Shown here piece by piece: positions 1 to 9,966 of a stretch of 64,000 nt of DNA (positions are counted from its first letter, which is position 1; every line of letters begins with the position of its first letter). Both the position numbers and the translations under genes were made by a program. Source of the stretch: Thalassia testudinum (taxonomy: Eukaryota; Streptophyta; Magnoliopsida; Alismatales; Hydrocharitaceae); assembly GCA_037157565.1 (NCBI GenBank), contig JAZHRO010000039.1, forward strand, positions 41,850,001 through 41,914,000, read 5' to 3'. The notes under the pieces were generated by a model, which was not told the origin of the DNA, did not search any database, and saw only the letters and a program-made list of their open reading frames with translations.

Positions 1-1168
1 CAGCGACTAATTTACATCAGAAGAGCTCAAAACAAAAGGTACACAACACTAACATGTAGAGAAACTCGAGTGGAAAATAACGGTATTTCATTTGCGGAAA
101 TATGATTCCATTTGGGCCCTGAACAGGCCAAAAACACGGTTACTATCCAAAATCAGAGTCCCAGACATCTTAAAAGACGTCAGATCTTACCACGTTCTCC
201 TGCGGTATCCTCAGACATCCAGATCCCACCGCGATCGTCTGAGGGCAGCTCCAGATGTCGGACAAAGCCTCTGGTTGTCTGGAAATACCTTTGGACGTCT
301 GGCGACATGATCAGACATCCAAAATTGCTTGGAAAAGTGCACCGCACGCCTTTCCAACGCCCTTCACCTGCGTACGAAAGCCGCAGACCCATTCTCAGCC
401 CAACATTTCCTGTGCTACGATCTGCATGGTGGAAAGTACCGCAGGAAACACATACCTCGTGCGATATTATGCTTTCAGACATCCGGCTTCAGTTTCGGAC
501 GTCCTGATGCCTCTCCAGACGTCTGGTCGATATTCCAGATGTCTGATACTAGAACATTTCCAATACCAGAACCTCCTCCGCAACGCTGCTCTCCTCGCAG
601 CACCGCCCGCAGCGCACCGCAGCGTGAGCCCCTCCTCTTCGTGCGCGTGTCCGCCGCCGGCCGTTCGAGCTCCGCCGAGCTCCCTCCGAGCTCTGCCGAT
701 CTTCCATCAAAGCTTCCCCAAGCTTCCACCGAAGCTCCTCCGAGCTTCGCGTGAGGCTTTCCAACTCCACACGAGTGACCTGAAGGTCCATCGACCTTGG
801 TCCTCCTCTCTCACGCTCTTCCTCTCTCGCCTCTCTGTTTTCTCTCGCTCACCCTTTCTCTTTCGCTCTCCCTCGCCAATCCTTGCTCGGCGTCACTCCT
901 TGCCGCGGTTGCATGGGTGTGTTCGAACAGGGAGGTAGCGGTGGCTGGTGGTGAGGGGAGGGGGGGTGAGGAGAGGGGGGTTTAAATAAGGTTGGGTGTT
1001 AGGGTTTTGGGTGAGAGGTGATAGGAGAAAGAGAACGTCTACGTGCCGTGAGCGCACGGATGGAAAATAAGTTTTAATTTTTCCCACTTTCAGACGTCCA
1101 GCCTGTGTCCAGACGTCTGGACAGGCGTCTGACTGAAACTCCAGATGTCTTATCCGACTAAGAAGGCA
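1..1168 (-). mobile_element. LTR of family E, partial (cut by window edge)
   Basis: This matches the right-hand part of the two complete E-family LTRs at 19585-22384 and 60903-63569. It has the same run of degenerate AGACGTCT sites spaced 20 bp apart (starts at 213, 233, 253, 273, 293, 313). It is followed by the same GC-rich stretch and a reverse-strand TATA box with a C/T-rich downstream leader, so the LTR reads right to left. The right end is placed near 1168 on a CA dinucleotide, but the left end lies outside the window. No target duplication can be tested. Open frames in this stretch are not conserved between copies and are treated as non-coding. Confidence 0.72.
981..988 (-). promoter_or_regulatory. 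Probable TATA box of the E LTR
   Basis: On the reverse strand this reads TATTTAAA and is followed by a long C/T-rich tract, the usual layout of a plant Pol II core promoter and leader. Similar boxes sit at the same relative place in the other E LTRs (near 22195-22202 and 63354-63363). That supports function and sets the orientation of the family. Confidence 0.5.
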
Positions 1169-1304
1169 ATAGGTCATTTCAGGTATGGATATGAGTTTAG
1201 CCAAACCTGCCTCATTTGCAACCTTACACACCACACCATATGTATAAAGATCAGAAAATCAAAAGAAACAGATGAATTGATGGCAAGTGTGGAATAAGTA
1301 GTTA
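1169..1304. other. Short unassigned interval ending in a TTA target site
   Basis: No gene, repeat unit or transposon end was recognised here. The last three bases (1302-1304) are TTA, which recurs at 5752-5754 on the far side of the split MITE and is read as its target duplication. Confidence 0.35.
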
Positions 1305-1544
1305 GGCTCCTCTTAGTTGGAGAATTGTGGTTATACTGGGATAAAATATTATAAAGAGAAACAAAGAGGGATATTTGATTGACATATGAAAATAACGGTA
1401 GAGACGAAAGGTTTGAATTTGTGATATAACGTTGGTATATAATTTTTTAATATTATGACTTAGATGTGAGTACATCGTATATGTTGAAGTGAATATATTT
1501 TAATATATATTAAAATTGATGTAATGGCGTGGATAATTTGATAT
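1305..1544. mobile_element. Left half of a split Harbinger/Tourist-like MITE
   Basis: The end GGCTCCTCTTAGTTGGAG is preceded by TTA. The inverted partner at 5751, read on the reverse strand, is GGCTCCATTTGGTTGGAG and is followed by TTA. About 16 of the first 20 positions match. A TTA duplication and a short AT-rich non-coding body fit PIF/Harbinger-type MITEs. The body is cut by the B element at 1545-5659, and the two halves (1305-1544 and 5665-5751) sum to about 327 bp. No transposase is present. The call rests on ends only. Confidence 0.5.
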
Positions 1545-1799
1545 TGATGTTAAATGGTTGAATAGAATAAGTTGTATCCTTTACCGATCTTTTGATCAAG
1601 GGATAACCTTTTGAAAGGGATTAAACCACCGTATATTGAATCAAATCATTGAAAACGATCTTATTAAATCCCAAAACCTTATCCTTCTATCAAAACGTCA
1701 ACTTAAACGAAGAACAAGGATAGAGTTGATACTTGAGTCCATCGCTAATCTTCGCAATGAAGGAAGCAAGCAATAATCCTTCAATTCCCGTACGTCTCC

Positions 1800-2501
1800 A
1801 TGGAACAAAAAGTGATTGATGATTTTAAGGCATACATTAATGCGGATTTAGAATTCTTTGATTCTGAAGGTGAAGAATCATTATGTGAAATCTCACCTGA
1901 GTTTACACCACACGATTTCAGTGAAACGACTGGGCCTAAGGAATTCGATAAATCATTTGATGGCCCCAAAATTGAGGAACTTGATCCTGTTGGGGCTCGC
2001 ATGGTGGATTCATATCTTGATTTCATGAAGGATTCAATTTATAGCCCAATTCCTCAATTACACCCCTTTGAGCATATTGATGATTTTGATTTTGAGATCA
2101 TTAAACCCAAGTCAATTCTGATTTAGCAACAAATCTTACACTTGGACATTTTAGATGGGTTGATTAATATGCAGGGGGTCCCAGAATTCAAAATTATGAT
2201 TATGGAAGATAGGAGTTCGGACATGAAGATTTGGAAAGCTAATTCCGGAGGAATCAGAAGACCGTGTCTAAGGGTGCTTATTTGTTCGAAACTACCAACC
2301 TTCTACCAGGACCCTTACGACATTTGTTCTAAGGATGTCCAACCCAAGCACACATTCATTGATTATCCTTTTGTGCTTGATTTCTCTGTAACCCGACTTT
2401 TTGGTCTTGGGTTGCATCCTCACAAATCGCAGGCCCGACCCCGCTTGCATGTTGATCTTAGGTTTCGGATAATTTTTATCCAGAGCCTTAGATATACTTG
2501 A
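1800..2501 (+). pseudogene. Degraded acidic ORF of family B
   Basis: An open frame of 108 codons (1800-2126) is rich in Asp, Glu and Phe. The next 119-codon frame (2142-2501) is in another phase, as if a frameshift split one protein. Short similarity to the 163-residue frame at 37206-37697 links both parts. The motif FEHIDDFDFE aligns with LEHVEFMIFD there, and the stretch P..L.F....LFG.GLH aligns with its P.LFF.LEKLFKVGLH. No known domain was recognised, and there is no membrane segment or catalytic motif. In both elements it lies downstream of where pol would be, before the terminal non-coding region. Whether it is a real protein or an eroded pol or env-like remnant is unknown. Confidence 0.35.
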
Positions 2502-3202
2502 CCATGAGGCATGGGTCTGCATCACAATCTGGTTCACATCTATGGACATCTTCTCCTGGTAGGTCCAAAGCTACATATTCTTATTCTGATTCTAACCTGC
2601 ACTTGTGAATTCTTTGTTTCTTCTTTTTTGTACAATTTGCTTAGCTGAAGGCACTAAATTTAGAACGTATATAGTTTCTTTTCATCTCAGAGCCGACCTG
2701 TTATTCACGTAATTCAGGTGCTTTCTACTCTACTCCACTCAATTTCATGTCTTTTTAATACAATGAGAACATTGCATTAGATAGTCATGGGGGGTGGATA
2801 TTCATCTCTGAATTATTTCGTTAGCTCTGTAGATTCTTTTTATTTTCTTTTTGTCTATTCAATAAAAAATTATGGAATTAGGATAGAGAACTTGGGCTTT
2901 AGAAAATTTTCAATTTTAGAGAATAAAGCTGTATGACTTGAACACTTAGACCATTCAGGTCTTCGGGCTTAATCAGCCTGGGTGTCCACTAAAATGTGGA
3001 CCTATTTATCGAGTCCTCACCGTTCTAAATTCAAATTTTAATTGGTTAAATAAGTTGGGGTGATAAGTACACGACTTATCAACCCGTCCTTTAATTTGAG
3101 GGGATTTTAAGTCTAAGCATCTACACACTATTTGCACTGACTCGATTTTCGACGATTTTAATGGAAATTGGGTAGCTAATAAACCTTCTAGGGTGGTATG
3201 GT

Positions 3203-3463
3203 AGGCAAGTTATCATGGGTAACAGCCCATTGGTAAGTTGTCAAGAGTCCAGTCATACGACCATTCTTTTCACACTACCTTTAAGTAAATCTTAGATCAG
3301 GGAAGCTACCTACTTAGAAAAAAAAAGAAATAAATAGAAAAATATCCAAAAAGAGAAAAAAATAGAAAAGGAGAAAAGAAAAGAAATAAATAAATAAGCC
3401 ACACTTCATTGCACGAGTATGGCTGGCAAGTTATTGTGGGTAACAGCCTATTGGTAGGTTGTC
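3203..3463 (+). repeat. Pair of 39-bp direct repeats around a purine-rich tract
   Basis: The two copies (3203-3241 region and 3425-3463) start GGCAAGTTAT and share GGGTAACAGCC. They differ by four bases, all transitions. Between them lies an A/G-rich tract (about 3318-3400). The pair sits in the 3' non-coding part of the B element. Confidence 0.6.
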
Positions 3464-4020
3464 TCGAACCTACCTCAAGAAATGCACGTTTAATTCCAAA
3501 ACACTTAGGAAGAAGCGAAGAAGTAGAATAAGCCAGGGAGACATACACTGGGTTCGCTCTTGTGTTGACCCCATAAAACTAAAAGAAGGGAGAAAGCTAC
3601 CGGTCAAATATATACACCTTTAGGCAGAATTTCTTTCCAAGGTCACCTAAGGGCGTAGAAACCCGAAGTCCGTTCTAATTGCCGATCAGTGAGTCTATCA
3701 CATTTCACAGATAAAGATGCTTAGAACTTAGGATTCTCTTCGAGTCTTGGGTGGGTTGAGTGGCCGTAGAAAGCTGCTCCGAAACAAAAAACTCAAAAAT
3801 CCAAAAAAATTAGAAAAAAAGAAAAAGAAGAAAAAGATCCTTCTTTGAATAAGGCGAGAGCTTGAGGCGATCTGCATTTTAGTAGACACCCAGGCACTGT
3901 TATGTCTTTGTAGTTCAGGTCGTAGTTGAAATTCATAAGCGTTGAAAAATAACTATTGCCCAAGAAATCTGTCCTAATTCTCTTATAAATAGCATGCAAT
4001 TTTACTAGGGACTAGCAAAA

Positions 4021-4034
4021 GATAGACATGGGTG
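4021..4034 (+). promoter_or_regulatory. Polypurine tract of family B
   Basis: GATAGACATGGGTG lies directly before the LTR start TGATATAAAC. The other B element has CAAGCATGGGGGTG before its LTR at 39445. The position is that of the plus-strand primer site of LTR retrotransposons. Confidence 0.6.
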
Positions 4035-4486
4035 TGATATAAACATGTTAATATGATATAAACCGTTTATTTATGCATGTTCTTAGGCATACAGTTGCAT
4101 CATACACTATAAATATTACCTAACATGCATCATCATGCATTTAGGATAGATTGCATAAAATTTATGTTAATTTCTCCCTTTTATGGTCAGGTGATAGGTG
4201 ACATTTAATCGGGGTCTCGGATTAAAGATCCAACCGTACGGATCTGATCAGGGCGACGATTGGAGTTCAACGACTCTAAGATCGCCTCGATCGGACTTCC
4301 GTAGCATCAGATGAAGTCTGAGAAAGATCAGAGGTCAAGAGGCCACGTGGTGTAAATTTGTTCCTCAAATGACAAATCCAACTGCACGGATGGATTCAGA
4401 TTAACGATCGGAACCCAACGGCATGAAAATCGATCCAATCCGACATTCGTGGCACCATCTACAAGACACAAAATATGGATGGCCAA

Positions 4487-4508
4487 GATGGCACCACGTG
4501 GCGCCATC
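4487..4508. promoter_or_regulatory. 22-bp near-perfect palindrome centred on a G-box
   Basis: The palindrome is centred on CCACGTGG (4494-4501). Ten of eleven base pairs match. The one mismatched pair is at a position that is GC/GC in the perfect copy at 33955-33976, consistent with loss of a CpG. G-boxes (CACGTG) are bound by plant bZIP and bHLH factors. Another CCACGTGG lies at 4343-4350. Confidence 0.5.
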
Positions 4509-4640
4509 TCAGCTGCCTACACCAGCCAAAGGCGCCTACACTCTCTCTCTCCTCAACCGTGCGATCAGATCTAGGCCGTTGGATCTTAATCCAACGACCA
4601 TGGGCGCACATGCTTATTATGTGAACTTGACGAAGAGGTG

Positions 4641-4696
4641 GCCTTGGCGCATTGGTTGTCCGTGCTACTTGTAACCAATAGGAGCGAGTTCGAAGC
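4641..4696 (+). promoter_or_regulatory. tRNA-like A/B-box pair in B LTR
   Basis: TGGCGCATTGG (from 4645) resembles a Pol III A box. GAGTTCGAAGC (4686-4696) resembles the B box consensus GGTTCGANTCC. Equivalent pairs occur in the other three B LTRs. The match is partial, so activity is uncertain. Confidence 0.3.
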
Positions 4697-5088
4697 GCAC
4701 CTTGCTTCAAATCAAGCAGACGTGCGGAACCGGCTCAATCGAGCCGTTGGATGACAAGCGGATGCTCAAATGGAGGGCAACATGGCACGTGGAGATGCTT
4801 TGGCTCACGCACGCGTGCGATGATGCGCTACCCAACGTGCCATCACACGCAAGCGGGTGAAGGCGCTAAAGAAGCGACGATGTGTGATGTACGCCGTCCG
4901 ATCTCGCGATTGGACGCCTGAGATCATCTGATCGTGGGTGTGCATTGAGAGCGTGAGGAGAGGAGACAGTAGCACGTGTGACTTACGCCCACGTTCAGCG
5001 GCTTTAGTGACGTTTAAAACCGTCACTAAAGACCCTAAGTTAATGTTTTTAAGCATAAAATGACCAAATTTCCCTCAATCCCTACAAC

Positions 5089-5097
5089 TATAAAAGG
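5089..5097 (+). promoter_or_regulatory. TATA box of B LTR
   Basis: TATAAAAGG is followed by a C/T-rich leader (CACCTCTCTCCCTCTCC). The solo copy has TATAAAAA at 34540-34547 followed by the same leader. Confidence 0.6.
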
Positions 5098-5664
5098 AGA
5101 CCCCTACCACTCAAATTCTTCATCCCTTCCTTCACCTCTCTCCCTCTCCAAAGCTCTAAAGAAGCTTGTCCCAAACTTGGATGCTCCTTTAAAGTTAAAA
5201 TCAAAGTTTCCTCGCCCCCATTCCAGAAGTGGATCCCACGACGACGATGCCCTGCCTCGCCCTCGATTCTTCCCAGTTTCTTCTTCGTCTTCTGTCTTCC
5301 AGGCGTCACCTCGTTTGGCTCATCCTCCAAGCAGTCGTTTAGGAGGATAACTTCTCACCTCTAGCTGTAATATTTTTCGATTTCTAGTTGTAAAAACATT
5401 ATCATATTATAAAGTGTCTATTCTCTCTCTCTTATTGTTAATATCGAATTCATTGTGATTATCTTGCTTTCTAAACAAAAATAACAAAAAAAATATATAA
5501 TTGCGAATTTCAAATCGACGTAGCCTCCCTGTGTTGGACTAGAAATTCTTTTCGAGTTTCGGTAAAATTTATTTGTTGACGAATTTCTTCGCAAATTACA
5601 CTACAATGACAGATTTTTCAAAACTCAACTTCCGTTTGCGACGATTCTCTGCATCAACAGATAT

Positions 5665-5751
5665 GTATTAATGTAAGTCTCTTTATAATAATATATGTTT
5701 GCCCACTAATGATTCTAACACCTTTGAGTTATCCTCCAACCAAATGGAGCC
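5665..5751. mobile_element. Right half of the split MITE
   Basis: It ends ...CCAACCAAATGGAGCC, the inverted partner of the end at 1305, followed by TTA (5752-5754). It is separated from the left half by the B element and its GATAT duplication. Confidence 0.5.
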
Positions 5752-5754
5752 TTA

Positions 5755-5985
5755 GGTTCTGTTTGGTAAGAGGAATAAGTTTGTAGAATAAGTAGAGGAC
5801 CAAGAAAAAAGTGGAATAAATAGTGGAATAAGTGAATTAACCTATTTAAATGTTTTGACGTGTTAAAGTTATTCCACAGAGAGGGTGGAATAACTTTAGC
5901 CTATGTTAAGTCTACTTAACCCGCCATAAGTTCTAAGCATGTTAAATGGCGTGTTAAACACTTAACATGCCAAACAAACATCGCC
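5755..5985. mobile_element. Tourist-like MITE (231 bp)
   Basis: The element starts GGTTCTGTTTGGTAAG and ends CCAAACAAACATCGCC. It is flanked by TTA on both sides (5752-5754 and 5986-5988). Ends with TGTTTGG plus a TTA duplication are typical of PIF/Harbinger-derived MITEs. Inside is the inverted pair GTTATTCCAC/GTGGAATAAC near 5870-5895 and several GGAATAAGT copies. It abuts the previous MITE, sharing its TTA, so it probably inserted into that duplicated target. Confidence 0.55.
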
Positions 5986-5988
5986 TTA

Positions 5989-7100
5989 CTGTTTAGATTG
6001 TCAAATGGAATAAAGAATTGTTGCGAGGCATAAATTTTAAGGGCACAAGTTGGAAAACACAAAAACTGATGCAAAAGTTGACACACAGCAGTGTGAACGT
6101 GGTCTTCATTTGATATATCTCTTTTTTAAACAAAAGAAGTACCGACACATGGTGAGGTCTATCACTGTTAAATCAATAACAAACCGCTTTTGTACGGGTG
6201 CAAACCACTCAAATCATCTTCGAAACCACTTTACACTGGTGTAAAATCACTTTTTACCTTCAAAATAATTTTCCACCGGTGCAAAGTAAGATTGCACCGA
6301 TGCAAAATTAATTCCAAGTGTTTCTTCACCTATAACAAGTGATTTTACACTTGAATGATGATTTTTCCACCTTAGCGTAAATCCTAAACCCTAAGGTGAA
6401 AAATTACCTTTCAAGTGAAAAATCACTTCTCATACGTGAAATCACTTTCTATAAACCTAAACCCTAAATCCTAAACTCATAGGTCAAAATTACTTTGTAC
6501 AAGTGCAAAATCACTATGCAAAGCGAAACCACTCTTGGAATAATTTTGTACAGATGCAAAATTAGATTTCACTGGTGCAAAGACACCTTAGAATAATTTA
6601 TCATAGGTGCAAAGTTATTTATCAACTGTGCATTTTAGGTTAAAGTGGTGCGGTGATTTTTTGAATATGGTGGGGCCCACCACATAACAAACCTTACATT
6701 CTTTTATTTCTTTACATTAAATATCAATTATTAAGTGGGCTCACATTCTCAATGCTGTGTGAATCACGAGAACAGCACCCACAAATTTCCCTTCGTCACT
6801 TCTTGCGTCAGTATCTACGTTTCCCTACTTTTTGAAAAATTTTAATTTTACCCTTAAGCTATGTTTGCTTGTAGAATATCACATGCAAGGGATATGCGAA
6901 TTGTACCTTGGGGGGTGCGGGGGGTGGCCCTTCCTTGATTTTTTCATGTAGTTGTCATATGTTGGTTATTTATATACTAGTCCCTCACCAAAAGATTTAT
7001 ACGGACAGGAGATGCTACTTAATCATTACCTTCCGTCGCAAAGGAAGATCGACAACCAACAGGCAAGAACAAGGGGAAACATGAATTTGCTGACCCAGTT
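5989..7100. other. AT-rich non-coding stretch with degenerate short repeats
   Basis: No gene was seen. From about 6190 to 6660 the sequence is built of diverged copies of a GTGCAAAATCAC-like word, in both orientations. A perfect 13-bp inverted pair lies at 6239-6251 (GTGTAAAATCACT) and 6338-6350. Short CCTAAACCCTAA-like runs occur but are not telomeric arrays. A similar style of sequence is seen near 55300-55440. Confidence 0.4.
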
Positions 7101-7255
7101 ACATCGTAACGGGTGTACATCAAGGGGGAGAATGGTGCCCCCAACTATGCACTAGAATTTTTGGGGTTTATACGGTGTTACATGATTTCCCTCTCGTTTT
7201 CGGGGGGAAGGCCCTCTTTCTCCTGGGGGCCTCCTTCTCTATTTATAACTTGGAT

Positions 7256-7277
7256 GGGGGGGGGGGGGGGGGGGGGG
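7256..7277 (+). repeat. Homopolymer run of 22 G
   Basis: Twenty-two consecutive G lie about 15 bp after a TATA-like CTATTTATAAC. Such a run could form G-quadruplexes and is prone to length error in sequencing, so the exact count is uncertain. Confidence 0.8.
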
Positions 7278-7752
7278 ACCCTCACTCGATGGGCTCTAGT
7301 ACCCCTATATGTCAAGTACATGATAGCTGTCAGGGTGTAGGTAGTCAGGCCTATCTTATCATATTTTTTGCCCAAGCTGCACTGAACCTTTGGCATGTTG
7401 GGTGAGTTTCGATTAGGATCCGGCTGGCCTAAGGCGGGGTGGGCTGTGCCGACTCTGCCTGCATACCCTGTAGTTGGGTGGCTAGGTCCTCCGTAGGGTC
7501 ATATGTGGAGTTTTGGATCTAAGGGAAATTTTTGCCCCTCATCATATGCCCTCAGTCTCTAACTAGTGTAAACTACTAAGAGAGTAGTGAGAGTGGCTAA
7601 AACTCCGTGGTAGATGATGACCCTAGATGTTCTTCCTGCTGTACTGCAGTGGGAGGAACATTTAAGGGGCTTTCACCTGCTTCCCATTGCGTGGTAGAGA
7701 TCCCTTGTTAGGGGCGTATGAACCTGACCTCGCCCCGGCCTTAGGAGGCCAT

Positions 7753-9167
7753 TGATTACACTGCATATGGGGATGATAATTCTGTTAAATAGGGCCCATC
7801 TTAAGAATAAAAGGCACAACATAAATAGAATGGGAGCATTGCATGCATCATATACCAAGATTGCTTATAAAACTGTATTAATGGCCATTTCTGTAAGCAC
7901 TTGTCAAAGTAGGCCTCAGATGAGCAATCGGACAACACGGATGGATTCAGAATGATGAACGGAGTCCAACGGACTCAAGATCGGCCAAATCCGACATTCG
8001 GAGTCCTACAATGGGCCCAAGAAGTTCTCACCGTTGATCAGATGATCAACGTCCCTCATTGTGCCACGTCACCCCCCGCTCACCGCGTGCCGCTTCCTCC
8101 TTCAGCTGAGATCAAATCTCGGCCGTCGATCTTTGATCGGACGGCCGAGAACCGCGCGCCCGCCGCTATCGCCGCGACAAAGTAGCGGGCGTGGTGCAGC
8201 GGTTAGCGTACACACCCGCACGCAGGCGACACGGGTTCGAGCGGCGCGGTGCGAGGAATTGAAGACGAAGAAGCGTGCGGCGAAATTGGGCCGCCCGATC
8301 AGCAGCGAGCGACCGAGATCGTGCCACGTGGCGTGCCCTCAAACAGGGAGCACCCACGCACGCACGCACGTCGGGCGACAACGCACGTGCACACGCGGGC
8401 CCAAGGCGCGATCCGAGCTCGCCCAAGGGAAGATCTTAGCCTCCGATCTTCGATCAGACGGTTGTGACGCAACGGCCACGGATCAGGCACGAAGAAGAAC
8501 GGCGTGGGCGTGTGACCGGCGGGCTGGAGGGCTTCACCGATGCTTTTGGAAGGTTTTTAGCGACGTCCCGGACGTTGCTAAAACCCCTTCTTCTTTTAGA
8601 AAGCCCTTCTCCCTATTTAAACCCCTTCCAACCACTCATTCAAGGCATTCACTTCCCTTGCAACTACTCTACCCCTCTCTTAGCTAGCTTTAGGCCCTCT
8701 TGTAATCGTCGGAGACGACGAGCCACCGACAGAGCCTTCTCCACTTCCGTGGCTGCCTCGCCGTTCTCCCCCCCTCTCTCTCTCTCTTCCTCTCTTTTAA
8801 GCTTTCCTTTACTTTTGTTTAAGCATGTATTTAATGTTGTAAGCTGTGAACTAAAGCTGCATGATGAATGAAGTTACTTTCCGTTCAATGTTTACTTTAT
8901 TTCCTATTTAAGTTGCATGATCAAGCAAGAAACAACTCTAACCCTAATCTCTCTCTCTCTCTCTCTCTATCTCACTCTCGCTTTCCAACCACACCTTTGG
9001 CAAGCAAAACTCCACAATTTTCGTGACAACAAGTGATAAGAAAAATTCGATTTTCACGCCTCCCTGAGATCGACACTCGGACTCACCTCCATTTCTTTAC
9101 TTTAAAATCGACGTTGCAAGTGCGACTATAACGACACTTCTTAACACACACGCACGAGTGCACGTCA
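7753..9167 (+). mobile_element. Solo LTR of family B inserted in element G
   Basis: The sequence starts TGATTACACTGC and ends GTGCACGTCA. It is flanked by perfect GCCAT duplications (7748-7752 and 9168-9172). Removing it rejoins G sequence (GGCCTTAGGAGGCCAT then GCTGCTTAAATG). The LTR shares B landmarks: CACGGATGGATTCAGAATGA, AATCCGACATTCG, CCACGTGG (8324-8331), a GTTCGA box, TATTTAAA at 8614-8621 with a C/T-rich leader, and a (CT)n tract near 8949-8968. Its length is 1415 bp. No internal retrotransposon sequence or second LTR adjoins it. Confidence 0.8.
8184..8242 (+). promoter_or_regulatory. tRNA-like segment with A and B boxes
   Basis: GTGGTGCAGCGGTTAGCG (8191-8208) looks like the D-arm/A-box region of a tRNA, and GGTTCGAGC (8234-8242) fits the B box. 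The pair is about 40 bp apart, as in tRNA genes and tRNA-derived SINEs. It does not fold into a full tRNA by eye, and there is no T-run directly after it. It lies in an LTR and has weaker counterparts in the other B LTRs. Confidence 0.4.
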
Positions 9168-9325
9168 GCCATGCTGCTTAAATGTGTAGCGTATCTGCTC
9201 GAGACTACGTCGGCCTTAGGGCGACATGTACTTAGGCTGAATGTGGGGCGTGTAGCCTAAGTTCGAGCTGGCATTGAGAGGTAGTGATTGTTGATGTTAG
9301 GAATAATGAGTCATGGCTTATGCCT

Positions 9326-9745
9326 ACCTTAGGAGGTGGTGTAGGTTAGCCGCGGGACACATGAGCCCGAGCCTGCGCTGGCCATAGGAGGTGGCGCAAC
9401 TTTGGCGAGGGGCGTGTGAGCTCGAGCCAGTGCCGGCCTAAGGAGATGGCATAACTTTGGCAAGGGGCATGTGAGCTTGAGTCTGTGCTAGCCTTAAGAG
9501 GCTGCATCACTTTGGCGAGGAGCGTGTGAGCCCAAGCCAGTGCCGGCCTTAGGAGGCGGCAAGACTTGAGTGCGGGGCTTGTGAGCCTGAGTCGGAAATG
9601 GCCTTAGGAGGCAGCATAACTTGGGCATGGGGTGTGTGAGCCCGACCCGGTGCCGGCCTTAGGAGGCTGCCGACCTTAGGAGGCAAAATAACTTTGGCGC
9701 GGGGCGAGTGAGCCCAAGCCGATGCCGACCTGAGGAGGTGGCATT
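9326..9745 (+). repeat. 55-bp tandem array in element G
   Basis: The core GGAGG of GCCTTAGGAGGCGGC recurs with starts at 9332, 9387, 9442, 9497, 9552, 9607, 9662 and, after a 17-bp partial unit at 9679, 9734. Each step is exactly 55 bp. A unit reads roughly GGCCTTAGGAGGCGGCATAA, then CTTTGGCGAGGGGCGTGTGA, then GCCCGAGCC. The array shares its core with the 77-bp array at 59553-60245. Confidence 0.85.
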
Positions 9746-9958
9746 TCGCCAAATGGAGATACTTTTTGGAAAGGTACGAAAGGCTTTTCAAATGTCCGAT
9801 GTGTAATAACACATGAAGTCCTTGACTGACGATTTTATCAGCACGTTCACGTTGCTGCGGAATCCGTGCCGAATCTCAAGGGATTTGGTTCCTTGAGAAA
9901 TCGTGATCCACAAGGGGTGGAAAGACGTTGCCACCCCCAGGAGCCCGTGTGGCAGGGC

Positions 9959-9966
9959 TATAAATA
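9959..9966 (+). promoter_or_regulatory. TATA box in element G
   Basis: TATAAATA is preceded by GC-rich sequence and followed by AGAGGCC and a pyrimidine-rich stretch with TCTTTCTCC near 10008. This is a plausible Pol II core promoter, but the downstream frames are short and unrecognised. Confidence 0.4.

Larger units (their letters stand above)
1545..5659 (+). mobile_element. Family B LTR retrotransposon, deletion derivative
   Basis: The left end TGATGTTAAATGG is preceded by GATAT (1540-1544). The right end ...GCATCAACA is followed by GATAT (5660-5664), a perfect 5-bp duplication. Other B LTRs also begin TGAT and end in ACA or TCA. The right side holds an intact LTR (4035-5659) with a polypurine tract just before it. 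The left LTR appears almost wholly deleted, and no gag, RT or integrase is visible. The interior resembles the B element at 36450-40475: a degraded acidic reading frame, then a shared non-coding stretch around 2760-2800 (ATGAGAACATTG, then TCATGGGGGG) that has a counterpart near 37885-37915. Confidence 0.6.
4035..5659 (+). mobile_element. Family B LTR (3' LTR of the deleted element)
   Basis: This 1625-bp LTR starts TGATATAAAC and ends ATCAACA. It matches the solo B LTR split at 12904-13061/33667-35183 over most of its length, including the first 160 bp with the shared TGCATCATCATGCATTTAGG. Internal landmarks are G-box palindromes, a GAGTTCGAAGC box, a TATA box at 5089, a C/T-rich leader and a conserved tail with TTTCGGTAAAATTTATTTG. 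Confidence 0.8.

Noticed and set aside
255..938. 227-codon open frame on the + strand
   Set aside because: It has the same origin as the frame in the complete E LTR (palindrome array and C/T-rich sequence). There is no domain and no conservation of frame.
6370..6475. CCTAAACCCTAA-like words, possible telomeric repeat
   Set aside because: Only short scattered matches occur within other repeats. There is no array of TTTAGGG units.
8184..8242. Complete tRNA gene
   Set aside because: A and B boxes are visible, but no consistent acceptor or anticodon stem could be paired by eye. It is kept only as a tRNA-like segment.
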